Shown here in pieces: positions 33,159 through 41,873 of a stretch of DNA of 64,000 nucleotides. The position numbers and the translations under genes are program-made. How positions within the stretch are numbered: the first letter of the stretch is position 1; every line of letters starts with the position of its first letter. Below the pieces are notes generated by a model. That model was given only the letters and a program-made list of their open reading frames with translations. It did no database searches and was not told the origin of the DNA. Where the stretch lies: positions 1 through 64,000 of the forward strand of contig JAHJOO010000017.1 of assembly GCA_018820275.1 (NCBI GenBank), read 5' to 3'. The DNA comes from Alphaproteobacteria bacterium (GTDB lineage Bacteria; Pseudomonadota; Alphaproteobacteria; Caulobacterales; Caulobacteraceae).

Positions 33159-34223
33159 GTGAAGCCGGCGAACATCCGCGACGTCGCGCAGCGCGCCGAG
33201 GTTTCGGTCGCGTCCGTGTCGCGCGTGCTGAACGGGGCGGGGCCCGTCACCGACGTCACCCGCAAGAAGGTCATGGAGGCCGTCGAGGCCCTGCAGTACG
33301 TGCCCCATTCCGGCGCGCGCAGCCTGTCGACCAGCCGCAGCCAGACCGTCGGCGTGATCCTGCCGGACCTGTACGGCGAGTTCTTCTCCGAACTGATCCG
33401 CGGCATCGACCTGGCGGCGCGCGAGCGCGGCTATCACCTGATCGTCTCCAGTTCCCACGACGACGCCGGCGAGGCCGCGGCGGCCGTGCGCTCCATGCGC
33501 GGCCGCGTCGACGGCCTGATCCTCATGTCTCCGCACGCGGCGGTGGGGCAGGCGGCGGCGGGCGTGACCGGCGGCCTGCCGGTGGTGCGGCTCAACGACG
33601 GCGCCGCCGAGGCGGATCGTCCGGCCATCGTCGTCGACAACCACGGCGGCGCCGTCGCGGCGGTGAAACATCTGATTGCGCTGGGCCGCAGCCGGATCGC
33701 CCATATCGCGGGCCCGAACGACAACATGGAGGCCGAGGCGCGTCTGTCCGGCTATCTGGAAGCCATGGCCGAGGCCGGGCTCGACGCGCGCGTGATCGAG
33801 GGCGACTTCGACATGGCGTCGGGCCGTCGCGCCGGTCTGGAGATGGCTCGGAGCGGCGATTCGGTCGACGCGGTCTTCGCCGGCAACGACATGATGGCGC
33901 TGGGCGTCATGCTGGCGCTCCAGGACGCCGGCCGGCTCTGTCCGGAAGACGTCGCCGTCGTCGGCTTCGACGACGTGCCGCTGGCGTCGCTGGTCCGGCC
34001 GGGCCTGACCACGCTTCGTATCGACATCGCCGAGATCGGCCGCAGCGCGCTGGTGCGCCTGCTGGCGGCGATCGACGGCCAGCAGGACACCGGACGCCAG
34101 ATCGTCCGGCCCGAACTCGTGATCCGCGGCTCCACTTCGGACCCGGACGCGCAGAGACCGACGACGGACGGGCGGCCGTCGTTCGCCACCACTACCGCTC
34201 AGGGGGACAAACAGGATGTCTAG
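33159..34223 (+). CDS. LacI-family transcriptional regulator of the glucan locus
   Basis: A 354-residue regulator. The N-terminal helix-turn-helix NIRDVAQRAEVSVASVSRVLNG (residues 5-26) and hinge (ALQYVPHSGARSLSTSRS) are typical; the effector domain is a periplasmic-binding-protein fold (VGVILPDLYGEFFSELIRGI, FAGNDMMALGVMLAL, VVGFDDVPLASLVRPGLTT). The start is a GTG at 33159. An operator-like palindrome lies upstream, suggesting autoregulation. Its stop codon is inside the first codons of the TonB receptor gene (8-base overlap), so regulator and receptor share one message. The effector is probably an oligosaccharide from the imported substrate. Confidence 0.92.
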   Translation: MKPANIRDVAQRAEVSVASVSRVLNGAGPVTDVTRKKVMEAVEALQYVPHSGARSLSTSRSQTVGVILPDLYGEFFSELIRGIDLAARERGYHLIVSSSHDDAGEAAAAVRSMRGRVDGLILMSPHAAVGQAAAGVTGGLPVVRLNDGAAEADRPAIVVDNHGGAVAAVKHLIALGRSRIAHIAGPNDNMEAEARLSGYLEAMAEAGLDARVIEGDFDMASGRRAGLEMARSGDSVDAVFAGNDMMALGVMLALQDAGRLCPEDVAVVGFDDVPLASLVRPGLTTLRIDIAEIGRSALVRLLAAIDGQQDTGRQIVRPELVIRGSTSDPDAQRPTTDGRPSFATTTAQGDKQDV

Positions 34224-37221
34224 GATGAACATGCGCTATCTCGGGGCGGTCTCCGCCCTCGCCGTCGCCGTCTCGATGGGCGCCGCCGGCGCCGCGTCCG
34301 CCCAGGTGTCCAGCGCCACGCTGCGCGGCACCATCACCGACGAGGGCCAGGCCGAGACCGGCGGCACGGTCACGGCGCGCGACGTCGCCACCGGCTTCAC
34401 CTCGCGCGGCCGCATCGCCGCGGACGGCGGCTATGTGATCCCGGGCCTGCGTCCGGGCACCTATGAGATCACCGCCACCTCGGCCGACGGCGAGACCACC
34501 ACCGACACCGTCACCCTGGCGCTCGGCCAGGTCGGCACCCTGGACCTCGACGTCGGCGCGACCGCCGGCGTGGGCGTCGACGGCGCCACCCAGGTCGACG
34601 ACATCGTCGTCGTCGGCCGTCGCCTGTTCGAGGTCCGCACCCCGGAAGTGGCGACCAACGTCAGCCAGGCGCAGATCAACAACCTGCCCCAGATCAACCG
34701 CAACTTCCTGAACTTCGCGGCCCTGGCCCCCGGCCTGCGCCTGTCGCAGGATCCGCAGGAGCGCACCATCTCGGCCGGCGGCGCGCCCGCCCAGCAGATC
34801 AACGTCTTCATCGACGGCCAGAACCAGAAGTCGACCATCATCGACGGCGGCGTGGCCGGCCAGGACGACAGCCGCGGCAACCCCTTCCCGCAGGCCGGCG
34901 TGCAGGAGTTCCGGGTCATCACCCAGAACTTCAAGGCCGAGTACGAACAGGCTGGCTCGGCCATCATCACGGCCGTGACCCGCTCGGGCACCAACGAGTT
35001 CTCGGGCGACGTCTTCGTCACCTACCAGGACGAAAGCTGGATCGCCCAGGACGTGTTCGCGGAGCGCCGCGGCGACGCCAAGGCCCCGCTGGAGAACATC
35101 CAGTACGGCTTCTCGGTCGGCGGCCCGATCATCGTCGACACCCTGCACTTCTTCCTCGCCTATGAGCGCAAGGACGAGACGCGGTCCAACACCGTCTTCT
35201 CGAACGACGCCACCTACGCCAGCCTCTTCGCCAGCGAGTTCGGCACCTTCGCCGCGCCCTTCGAACAGGACCTGCTGTTCGGCAAGCTGTCCTGGCAGGT
35301 GAACCCGGATCACCGGGTCGAGCTGAGCGGCACCTATCGCGACGAGAACGACATCCGCGACTTCGGCGGAACGACCTCCTTTGATCGCGCGCAGCAGGTC
35401 AACACCGACGTCCGTTCGGTGGTCCTGAAGCACCAGTGGAGCGGCGACGGCTTCTTCAACGAGGCCACGGTCGACTACTTCAGCTACGTCTACAATCCCA
35501 AGGCGCTGAACTTCTCCGACTACGGCCGCGAGTTCATCGTCTTCCGCGACGACAACGCGGCGCCGGGCTTCCAGTACAACGCCTTCAACCGCGACCGCAC
35601 CGTGTTCAACACGGGCGGCCGGTCGGACAACCAGTACATCGAGCAGGAAAGCCTGACGTTCAAGAACGACCTGACGTTCACCGACATCGAATGGATGGGC
35701 TCCCACACGATCAAGCTGGGCGCCAAGTACTCGATGCAGACGATGTTCGTGAACAAGCAGTTCGGGCGCAACCCGCAGTTCCGCTACGACGTCGAGGGCC
35801 GGCCCGAGATCAACGGCAGCGCCGACATCCCGGTCAGCGTCTTCCTCGGCTCCGCCGTCCCGGCCGCGGACGTCGACAACAACGTCATCGGCCTCTACAT
35901 CCAGGACGACTGGCAGATCACCTCGCAGCTCGAGATCAACCTCGGTCTGCGCTGGGACTACGAGGACAACGCGGTCAACAACGACTACGTGACCCCGACC
36001 AACATCCGCAACATGCTGAACGCCATCCAGGCGCTGCCGGGCTACGACTTCCCGTCGTACTTCAACCCGGCGGACTACATTTCGGACGGCGACCGCGAGG
36101 CCTTCAAGGACGCGTGGCAGCCGCGCATTGGCTTCAGCTATGACGTGTTCGACGACGAACGCACCGTCATCTTCGGCGGCGCTGGCCGGTACTACGACCG
36201 GATCGGCTTCAACTTCGCCTTCGACGAGCGCTTCAAGCCGCTCCAGTTCAACAAGGAGATCTTCTTCTCCGTGGCCGGCGGGCCCCGCGGCGGCGTCAAC
36301 ACCGTGGCGTGGAACCCCAGCTACCTGACCCCGGCCGGTCTGGATCCCCTGCTGGCCGCGGCCCCGGGCTCCGGCGAGGTCTTCCTCGTCAACAACAACG
36401 CCCCGATCCCCTACACCGACCAGTTCAACCTCGGCGTCCGCCAGAAGTTCGGCGACTGGCAGGCCGAGGTCATCCTGGCCGCCGGCCGGTCCAAGGACGA
36501 GTTCGCCTGGTACATCGCCAACGCCGGCACCGAGACGGGCAACCGCTTCGGCGGACCGACGCCGACCTCGGTGGGCTTCCCCGAGTTCCGCAACCTGATC
36601 TTCTTCTCGGCCCACGGGCGCGAGCGGGAGTATGAGGCGGTCTATGTGAAGCTGGACAAGCCCTACAACGCCCAGGACGGCTGGGGCTTCAACCTGTCCT
36701 ACACCTTCATGGACGCCGAGCAGAACGGCAGCCGCGACAACGGCCTGGCCGGGTTCGACTTCGACTACAACTCGCCGGAGCAGACCCCGTGGTACCCCTC
36801 GTCCTTCGACGAGCGTCACCGCGTCGTCGCCTCGGGCATGGTCGACCTGCCGTACGACTTCCGTCTGTCGGGCATCCTGACCCTGGGTTCGGGCACGCCC
36901 TTCACCCAGTTCGTCTGCCCGACCGCCGTGCGCAACGATCCGTCCAACCCGGACATCTGCTGGAACGCCGGACGCCCGGAGAAGTACAGCTTCATCATCC
37001 CGAACGCCTGGGCCTATCGCCAGCTGGACCTGCGTCTGACCAAGACGTTCGAGCTGTGGGACGGCCAGGCGGTCGAGGCCACCTTCGACGCCATCAACGT
37101 GCTCGACACGAAGAACTACAACGGCTTCGAACAGTGCCTGTGCTCGGCGGACTACGGCGACCCCCGGTCGCAGGCGTTCCCGACGCGCAGCTTCCAGATG
37201 GGCCTGCGCTACCGCTGGTGA
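34216..37221 (+). CDS. TonB-dependent receptor 1 with N-terminal carboxypeptidase-regulatory-like domain
   Basis: A 1001-residue outer-membrane importer. Signal peptide to about residue 30 (cleavage ASA-Q), a CarboxypepD_reg-like beta-sandwich at about 32-115 (TLRGTITDEG, GYVIPGLRPGTYEITA), a TonB-box-like stretch DDIVVVGRR at 128-136, a plug with INVFIDGQNQK and NPFPQAGVQEFRV, then a 22-strand-type barrel ending in LRYRW, the assembly signal. In SusC/Oar-like receptors of this type the ligand is usually an oligosaccharide. ATG at 34216 is preceded by aggggga; a Met three codons later is possible. It overlaps the lacI stop. Confidence 0.93.
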   Translation: MSRMNMRYLGAVSALAVAVSMGAAGAASAQVSSATLRGTITDEGQAETGGTVTARDVATGFTSRGRIAADGGYVIPGLRPGTYEITATSADGETTTDTVTLALGQVGTLDLDVGATAGVGVDGATQVDDIVVVGRRLFEVRTPEVATNVSQAQINNLPQINRNFLNFAALAPGLRLSQDPQERTISAGGAPAQQINVFIDGQNQKSTIIDGGVAGQDDSRGNPFPQAGVQEFRVITQNFKAEYEQAGSAIITAVTRSGTNEFSGDVFVTYQDESWIAQDVFAERRGDAKAPLENIQYGFSVGGPIIVDTLHFFLAYERKDETRSNTVFSNDATYASLFASEFGTFAAPFEQDLLFGKLSWQVNPDHRVELSGTYRDENDIRDFGGTTSFDRAQQVNTDVRSVVLKHQWSGDGFFNEATVDYFSYVYNPKALNFSDYGREFIVFRDDNAAPGFQYNAFNRDRTVFNTGGRSDNQYIEQESLTFKNDLTFTDIEWMGSHTIKLGAKYSMQTMFVNKQFGRNPQFRYDVEGRPEINGSADIPVSVFLGSAVPAADVDNNVIGLYIQDDWQITSQLEINLGLRWDYEDNAVNNDYVTPTNIRNMLNAIQALPGYDFPSYFNPADYISDGDREAFKDAWQPRIGFSYDVFDDERTVIFGGAGRYYDRIGFNFAFDERFKPLQFNKEIFFSVAGGPRGGVNTVAWNPSYLTPAGLDPLLAAAPGSGEVFLVNNNAPIPYTDQFNLGVRQKFGDWQAEVILAAGRSKDEFAWYIANAGTETGNRFGGPTPTSVGFPEFRNLIFFSAHGREREYEAVYVKLDKPYNAQDGWGFNLSYTFMDAEQNGSRDNGLAGFDFDYNSPEQTPWYPSSFDERHRVVASGMVDLPYDFRLSGILTLGSGTPFTQFVCPTAVRNDPSNPDICWNAGRPEKYSFIIPNAWAYRQLDLRLTKTFELWDGQAVEATFDAINVLDTKNYNGFEQCLCSADYGDPRSQAFPTRSFQMGLRYRW

Positions 37222-37233
37222 TCACCTGACCCG

Positions 37234-37268
37234 CGCCCGTCGCTCCGGTCTGACCGGGGCGGCGGGCG
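37234..37268 (+). terminator. hairpin between the two receptor genes
   Basis: A 15-bp stem (cgcccgtcgctccgg at 37234-37248 with ccggggcggcgggcg at 37254-37268, two G-U pairs) and a 5-base loop, 12 bases after the first receptor stop, followed by a pyrimidine-rich tract (tctctccttctcctc). It is probably a partial terminator or an mRNA-stabilising structure, setting different levels of the two receptors. Confidence 0.55.
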
Positions 37269-37331
37269 TCTCTCCTTCTCCTCGGGCGACACACCGGTCG
37301 CCTCAACTACTCCTCGGGGCACTCTACCAAC

Positions 37332-40300
37332 ATGAAGAAGTCGACGTTCCGGCGCCTCGGCGCCGTGTCCGCCATCGCCATCGTCACCTCCCTCGGCATG
37401 GCCGGCGTCGCCGCCGCCCAGGTCTCGGGCGCCACCCTCCGCGGCACCGTCACCGACGGCGGGCGCGCGGAGGCGGGCGGCACGGTCCTGGCCCGCGACG
37501 TGGCCACGGGGTTCACCACGCGCGGGCGTATCGCCGCCGACGGCGGCTATGTGATCCCCGGCCTGCGTCCCGGCACCTATGAGGTCACCGCCACCGCCGC
37601 CGACGGCGACACGACCAGCGAGGTCGTGACCCTGTCGCTGGGCCAGGTCGGTACCCTGAACCTCGACGTCGCCGCCGCCGATCTGGCCGGCGCCACCCAG
37701 GTCGACGACATCGTCGTCGTCGGCCGCCGCCTGTTCGAGGTGCGCACCTCGGAAGTGGCGACCAACGTCAGCCAGCAGCAGATCAACGACCTTCCCCAGA
37801 TCAGCCGCAACTTCCTGAACTTCGCCGCCCTCGCGCCGGGCGTGGTGGTCCAGGAGGGCGACACCGAGCGGACCATCTCGGCCGGCGGCCAGCCCTCGAT
37901 CGCCATCAACGTCTTCATCGACGGCCAGAACCAGAAGGCCACCATCATCGACGGCGGCGTCGCCGGCCAGGACGACAGCCGCGGCAACCCCTTCCCCCAG
38001 GCCGCCATCCAGGAGTTCCGGGTCCTGACCCAGAACTTCAAGGCCGAGTACGAGCAGGCCGGATCGGCCATCATCACCTCGGTCTCGCGCTCGGGCACGA
38101 ACGAGCTCACCGGCGACCTGTTCGTCCAGTGGCAGGACGGCGACTGGATCAGCCAGAACGTCTTCTCCGAACGCCGCGGCGAGCCCAAGCCGCGCCTCGA
38201 CCGCCTGCAGTACGGCGGCTCGATCGGCGGCCCGATCATCGAGGACCGCCTGCACTACTTCCTGACCTATGAGCGCAAGGAAGAGACCCGCGAACGCTCG
38301 GTGTTCCTGAACCGCACGGAGTACACCGCGCTGTTCGAGGACGAGCTGGGCACCTTCACCGCCCCGTTCGAACAGGACCTGCTGTTCGGCAAGCTGTCGT
38401 GGCAGGTGGACGACAACCAGCGCGTGGAACTGAGCGGCACCTATCGCAGCGAGTTCGACATCCGCGACTTCGGCAACGGCCCGACCTCGGCGGACCGCGC
38501 GGTGTCGGTCAACGGCGACGTCCGCTCGGTCGTGCTGAAGCACCAGTACTACGGCCCCGGCTTCGTCAACGAAGCCTCGATCGACTACTTCAACTACACC
38601 TACAATCCCCGCGCGGTGAACTTCGACCAGCCGGGCGCCCGCTACGTCGTCTATCGCGACAACGCCACCGGCACCCCGGGCTTCCAGTTCAACTACAACA
38701 ACATCGAAGCCACCGTCTTCAACGACGGCGGCGGCGCCAACAACCAGGACATCACCCAGGAAAGCCTGACCTTTAAGAACGACATCACGTTCAACGAGGT
38801 CGAGTGGATGGGGCGTCACACGATCAAGGCCGGCATCAAATACTCGATGCAGGAGTTCTATGTCTCCAAGGAGTTCAACCGGAACCCCTTCTACACCTAC
38901 GACATCGACGCCCGGGCCGAGACGGTCGGCAGCAGCACGATCCCGACCCAGGTCTCCCTGGCCCTGCCGGTGGACCCGACCGAGGCCGAGAACAACGTGT
39001 TCGGCATCTATCTGCAGGACGACTGGCAGATCAGCGACCAGCTGGAGCTGAACCTCGGCATCCGCTGGGACTATGAGGACAATGCGGTCAACAACGACTA
39101 TGTGACCCCGCCGGACGTCCAGCGCTTCATCACCGCCTTGGCCGCCCACCCGAACTATGTCCCGCGCATCGATCTGGATGACTACATCTCGACCGACGGC
39201 CGCGACGCCTTCACGGGCGCCATCCAGCCCCGCATCGGCTTCAGCTACGACGTGTTCAACGACGAGCAGACCGTGCTGTTCGGCGGGGCCGGCCGCTACT
39301 ACGACCGGATCGGCTTCAACTTCGCCTTCTCGGAGCGCTTCGGCCCCCTGAACCGCACCAAGAACATCTTCTTCTCGCCCGCGGGCGGGGCCTACGGCGG
39401 CCAGACCTCGACGGTGGCGTGGAACCCGATCTACGCCACCCGCGACGGGCTCGACGCCCTGCTGGCCGGCACGGTCGGCACCGGCGAGGTCTTCCTCGTC
39501 AAGAACGAGGCCGAGGTTCCGTTCACGGATCAGTTCAACCTCGGCGTCCGCCAGAAGTTCGGCGGCATCCAGACCGCGCTGACCTTCTCCTACGCGAAGA
39601 CGGAGAACGAGTTCGGCTGGTACCGCCTGAACGTCAACGACGCCAACTCCGTCGTCATCCCGCTGCCCAGCCTGATCGACCCCGACACCGGAAGCCAGTT
39701 CCCCTACCGGAACGCCTTCTATTCGGATCACGGCCGCGAGCGGGAGTACAAGGCGATCTATCTGCAGATCGACAAGCCCTATAACCGCGACGCCGGCTAT
39801 GGCTTCAACATCGCCTACACCTTCGCCGAGGCGACCCAGAACGGTAGCCGCGACCAGGGCCTGTCGAACTTCGACTTCGACTATCCGACGATCGCCCTGA
39901 CGCCGACGTTCAACTCGCCGGGCACCGATCGCCATCGCCTGGTGATGTCGGGCACGGTCGACCTGCCGTGGGACTTCCGCCTGTCCAGCCTGATCACCCT
40001 GGCCTCGGGCAAGCCCTTCACGGCCTTCAACCCGGGCAGCGGCGGCAAGCCGCTGTGGTTCGAATTCTATCCGGAGAAGTACAGCTTCATCATCCCCAAC
40101 GCCTGGGCCTACCGCCAGGTCGACCTGCGCCTGACGCGGGAGTTCCGGGTCCTGGACGGCCACATCGTCGACTTCACCTTCGACGCGATCAACGTCTTCG
40201 ATTTCGAGAACTACAGCAGCTTCAACCAGACCTACCGGGTCAACAACGGCACCCCCGACGCCGCGCTGAACCCCACGTTCGGCACCCCGACGGCCCAGTT

Positions 40301-40346
40301 CCTGCCGACCCGCAGCTTCCAGGTCGGTCTGCGCTACCGTTGGTGA
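37332..40346 (+). CDS. TonB-dependent receptor 2, paralogue of receptor 1
   Basis: A 1004-residue outer-membrane importer, same layout as receptor 1: signal peptide to about residue 30 (VAAAQ), CarboxypepD_reg-like domain 32-115, DDIVVVGRR at 125-133, plug with INVFIDGQNQKATIIDGG, barrel ending LRYRW. Most of the two proteins can be aligned without gaps; differences cluster in parts that should be external loops (for instance the segment following the VFLNRTEYTALF region, and the C-terminal loop NQTYRVNNGTPDAAL against the Cys-containing QCLCSADYGD of receptor 1). This looks like tandem duplication followed by loop divergence, perhaps for substrates of different length. A strong terminator follows. 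Confidence 0.93.
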   Translation: MKKSTFRRLGAVSAIAIVTSLGMAGVAAAQVSGATLRGTVTDGGRAEAGGTVLARDVATGFTTRGRIAADGGYVIPGLRPGTYEVTATAADGDTTSEVVTLSLGQVGTLNLDVAAADLAGATQVDDIVVVGRRLFEVRTSEVATNVSQQQINDLPQISRNFLNFAALAPGVVVQEGDTERTISAGGQPSIAINVFIDGQNQKATIIDGGVAGQDDSRGNPFPQAAIQEFRVLTQNFKAEYEQAGSAIITSVSRSGTNELTGDLFVQWQDGDWISQNVFSERRGEPKPRLDRLQYGGSIGGPIIEDRLHYFLTYERKEETRERSVFLNRTEYTALFEDELGTFTAPFEQDLLFGKLSWQVDDNQRVELSGTYRSEFDIRDFGNGPTSADRAVSVNGDVRSVVLKHQYYGPGFVNEASIDYFNYTYNPRAVNFDQPGARYVVYRDNATGTPGFQFNYNNIEATVFNDGGGANNQDITQESLTFKNDITFNEVEWMGRHTIKAGIKYSMQEFYVSKEFNRNPFYTYDIDARAETVGSSTIPTQVSLALPVDPTEAENNVFGIYLQDDWQISDQLELNLGIRWDYEDNAVNNDYVTPPDVQRFITALAAHPNYVPRIDLDDYISTDGRDAFTGAIQPRIGFSYDVFNDEQTVLFGGAGRYYDRIGFNFAFSERFGPLNRTKNIFFSPAGGAYGGQTSTVAWNPIYATRDGLDALLAGTVGTGEVFLVKNEAEVPFTDQFNLGVRQKFGGIQTALTFSYAKTENEFGWYRLNVNDANSVVIPLPSLIDPDTGSQFPYRNAFYSDHGREREYKAIYLQIDKPYNRDAGYGFNIAYTFAEATQNGSRDQGLSNFDFDYPTIALTPTFNSPGTDRHRLVMSGTVDLPWDFRLSSLITLASGKPFTAFNPGSGGKPLWFEFYPEKYSFIIPNAWAYRQVDLRLTREFRVLDGHIVDFTFDAINVFDFENYSSFNQTYRVNNGTPDAALNPTFGTPTAQFLPTRSFQVGLRYRW

Positions 40347-40364
40347 TGATCTCCTGAGCCTGCC

Positions 40365-40408
40365 GGGCCGCCGCGACGCCCAATCGTCGCGGCGGCCCTT
40401 TTTCTTTT
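40365..40408 (+). terminator. strong intrinsic terminator after the receptor genes
   Basis: A perfect 13-bp stem gggccgccgcgac (40365-40377)/gtcgcggcggccc (40386-40398), 8-base loop, then tttttctttt. It lies 18 bases after the second receptor stop and 35 bases before the enzyme-transporter genes, which must have some read-through or their own promoter. Confidence 0.9.
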
Positions 40409-40442
40409 GAGTTTTCCAGTACCGCGTAAGAGGATTTCGCCC

Positions 40443-41873
40443 ATGGATCGACGTCAGCTTCTCCTGTCCGCGGGCGCGGCCGCCGCCTTCTCCGGGGCCG
40501 GCTGCGCGGGCTTGCCGCTTCCGGGCTTCCGCGCCGGCGGCGTCGATCCCGAGATCACCGATCTGCAGCGCCGCACCTTCCAGTGGTTCGCGGACACGCA
40601 AAATCGCGACAACGGCCTGACGCCGGACCGCTGGCCGACGCCGTCCTTCGCCTCGGTCGCCGCCGTCGGCTTCGCCCTGACGTGCTGGCCCATCGGCGTC
40701 GAGCGCGGCTGGATGAGCCGCGAGGAGGCGCGCGACCGCACCCTGGCCACGATCCGCTTCTTCCACGACGCGCCCCAGGGCCCCGCCGCGACCGGCATGA
40801 CGGGCCACAAGGGCTTCTTCTACCACTTCCTCGACATGCAGACCGGCCACCGCTTCGGCCGCACCGAGCTGTCGACGGTCGACACCACCCTGCTGTTGGG
40901 CGGCATGCTGTACGCCAAACAGTGGTTCGACGGCGACCATGCCGACGAGGCCGAGATCCGCGCCAAGGTCCAGACCATCTACGACCGCGTCGAATGGGAC
41001 TTCGCCGTCGTCCGCCCCGATCTGATCTCGATGGGCTGGCATCCGGAGACCGGCCACATTCCGCACGACTGGCACGTCTACAACGAGGGCATGCTGACCC
41101 TCCTCCTGGCCATCGGCAGCGCCACCCACCCGGTCCCCGCCACCGTCTGGGACAAGTGGTGCAGCGCCTATCCGCGCAGCTTCAATGCCGAGTGGGGCCC
41201 CAAGCACCTGCAGTTCGCGCCCCTGTTCGGGCACCAGTACAGCCACATGTACGTCGACTTCCGCGGCATCCACGACGCCTGGATGCGCGACGTCCAGTCC
41301 GAGATCCCCGGCTTCGACTATTTCCAGAACAGCGTGCGCGCCGTCGCCGCCCAGCGCGACTACGCCGTCCGCAACCCGATGGGCTGGGTCGGCTACGACG
41401 ACCAGGTCTGGGGCCTGACCGCCTGCGACGGCCCCGGCGACTTCAAACAGGTCGTCGACGGCCGCGAGCGCCAGTTCTTCAGCTACTCCGCCCGCGGTCC
41501 GGGCGACCGCGACGACGGCACCCTCGCCCCGACCGCCGCCCTGGCCAGCTATCCCTTCGCCCCGGCCGAGGTCACCGCCTGCTTCAAGGCGCTGAAGGCC
41601 CGCTACGGCACCGGCATCTGGACCCGCTACGGCTTCCTCGACAGCTTCAACCCGACCCTGACCCAGCGCGACGGCCCGCTGCTGCACGGGTCCATCGTGC
41701 CCGGCGTGGGCTGGGTCGACGGCGACTATCTGGGCATCGACCAGGGACCGATCGTCATCCAGATCGAGAACGGCCGCAGCGACGCCGTCTGGAAGCTTAT
41801 GCGCGGCGAGCCCAACCTGATCCGCGGCCTGAAACGCGCCGGATTCTCCGGCGGCTGGCTGGACGGGGCATGA
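40443..41873 (+). CDS. glycoamylase-domain (GH144-like) glucan hydrolase, probable Tat lipoprotein
   Basis: A 476-residue enzyme with a Pfam glycoamylase (PF10091) type (alpha/alpha)6 domain. Family marks: TFQWFADTQNRDNGLTPDRWPTPSFASVAAVGF, then IGVERGWMSREEA, GFFYHFLDMQTG, and ELSTVDTTLLLGGML. Characterised members in family GH144 are endo-beta-1,2-glucanases; the same domain occurs in cyclic beta-1,2-glucan synthases, so beta-1,2-glucan is the likeliest substrate. The N-terminus DRRQLLLSAG with a hydrophobic stretch and Cys21 (SGAGC) suggests twin-arginine export and lipid anchoring. The TGA overlaps the ATG of the binding-protein gene by 4 bases. Confidence 0.87.
   Translation: MDRRQLLLSAGAAAAFSGAGCAGLPLPGFRAGGVDPEITDLQRRTFQWFADTQNRDNGLTPDRWPTPSFASVAAVGFALTCWPIGVERGWMSREEARDRTLATIRFFHDAPQGPAATGMTGHKGFFYHFLDMQTGHRFGRTELSTVDTTLLLGGMLYAKQWFDGDHADEAEIRAKVQTIYDRVEWDFAVVRPDLISMGWHPETGHIPHDWHVYNEGMLTLLLAIGSATHPVPATVWDKWCSAYPRSFNAEWGPKHLQFAPLFGHQYSHMYVDFRGIHDAWMRDVQSEIPGFDYFQNSVRAVAAQRDYAVRNPMGWVGYDDQVWGLTACDGPGDFKQVVDGRERQFFSYSARGPGDRDDGTLAPTAALASYPFAPAEVTACFKALKARYGTGIWTRYGFLDSFNPTLTQRDGPLLHGSIVPGVGWVDGDYLGIDQGPIVIQIENGRSDAVWKLMRGEPNLIRGLKRAGFSGGWLDGA

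Noticed and set aside
37209..41687. A very long open frame (about 1490 codons) on the minus strand opposite both TonB receptors and the hydrolase gene; similar antisense frames at 34192-36819, 44855-47941, 49519-51489 and 59009-61627.
   Set aside because: In DNA of 70 percent GC, frames antisense to real genes stay open by codon bias. The products are low-complexity (Ala/Gly/Arg/Val/Asp), have no domain, and run across gene borders and terminators, whereas the opposite strand has clear protein families.
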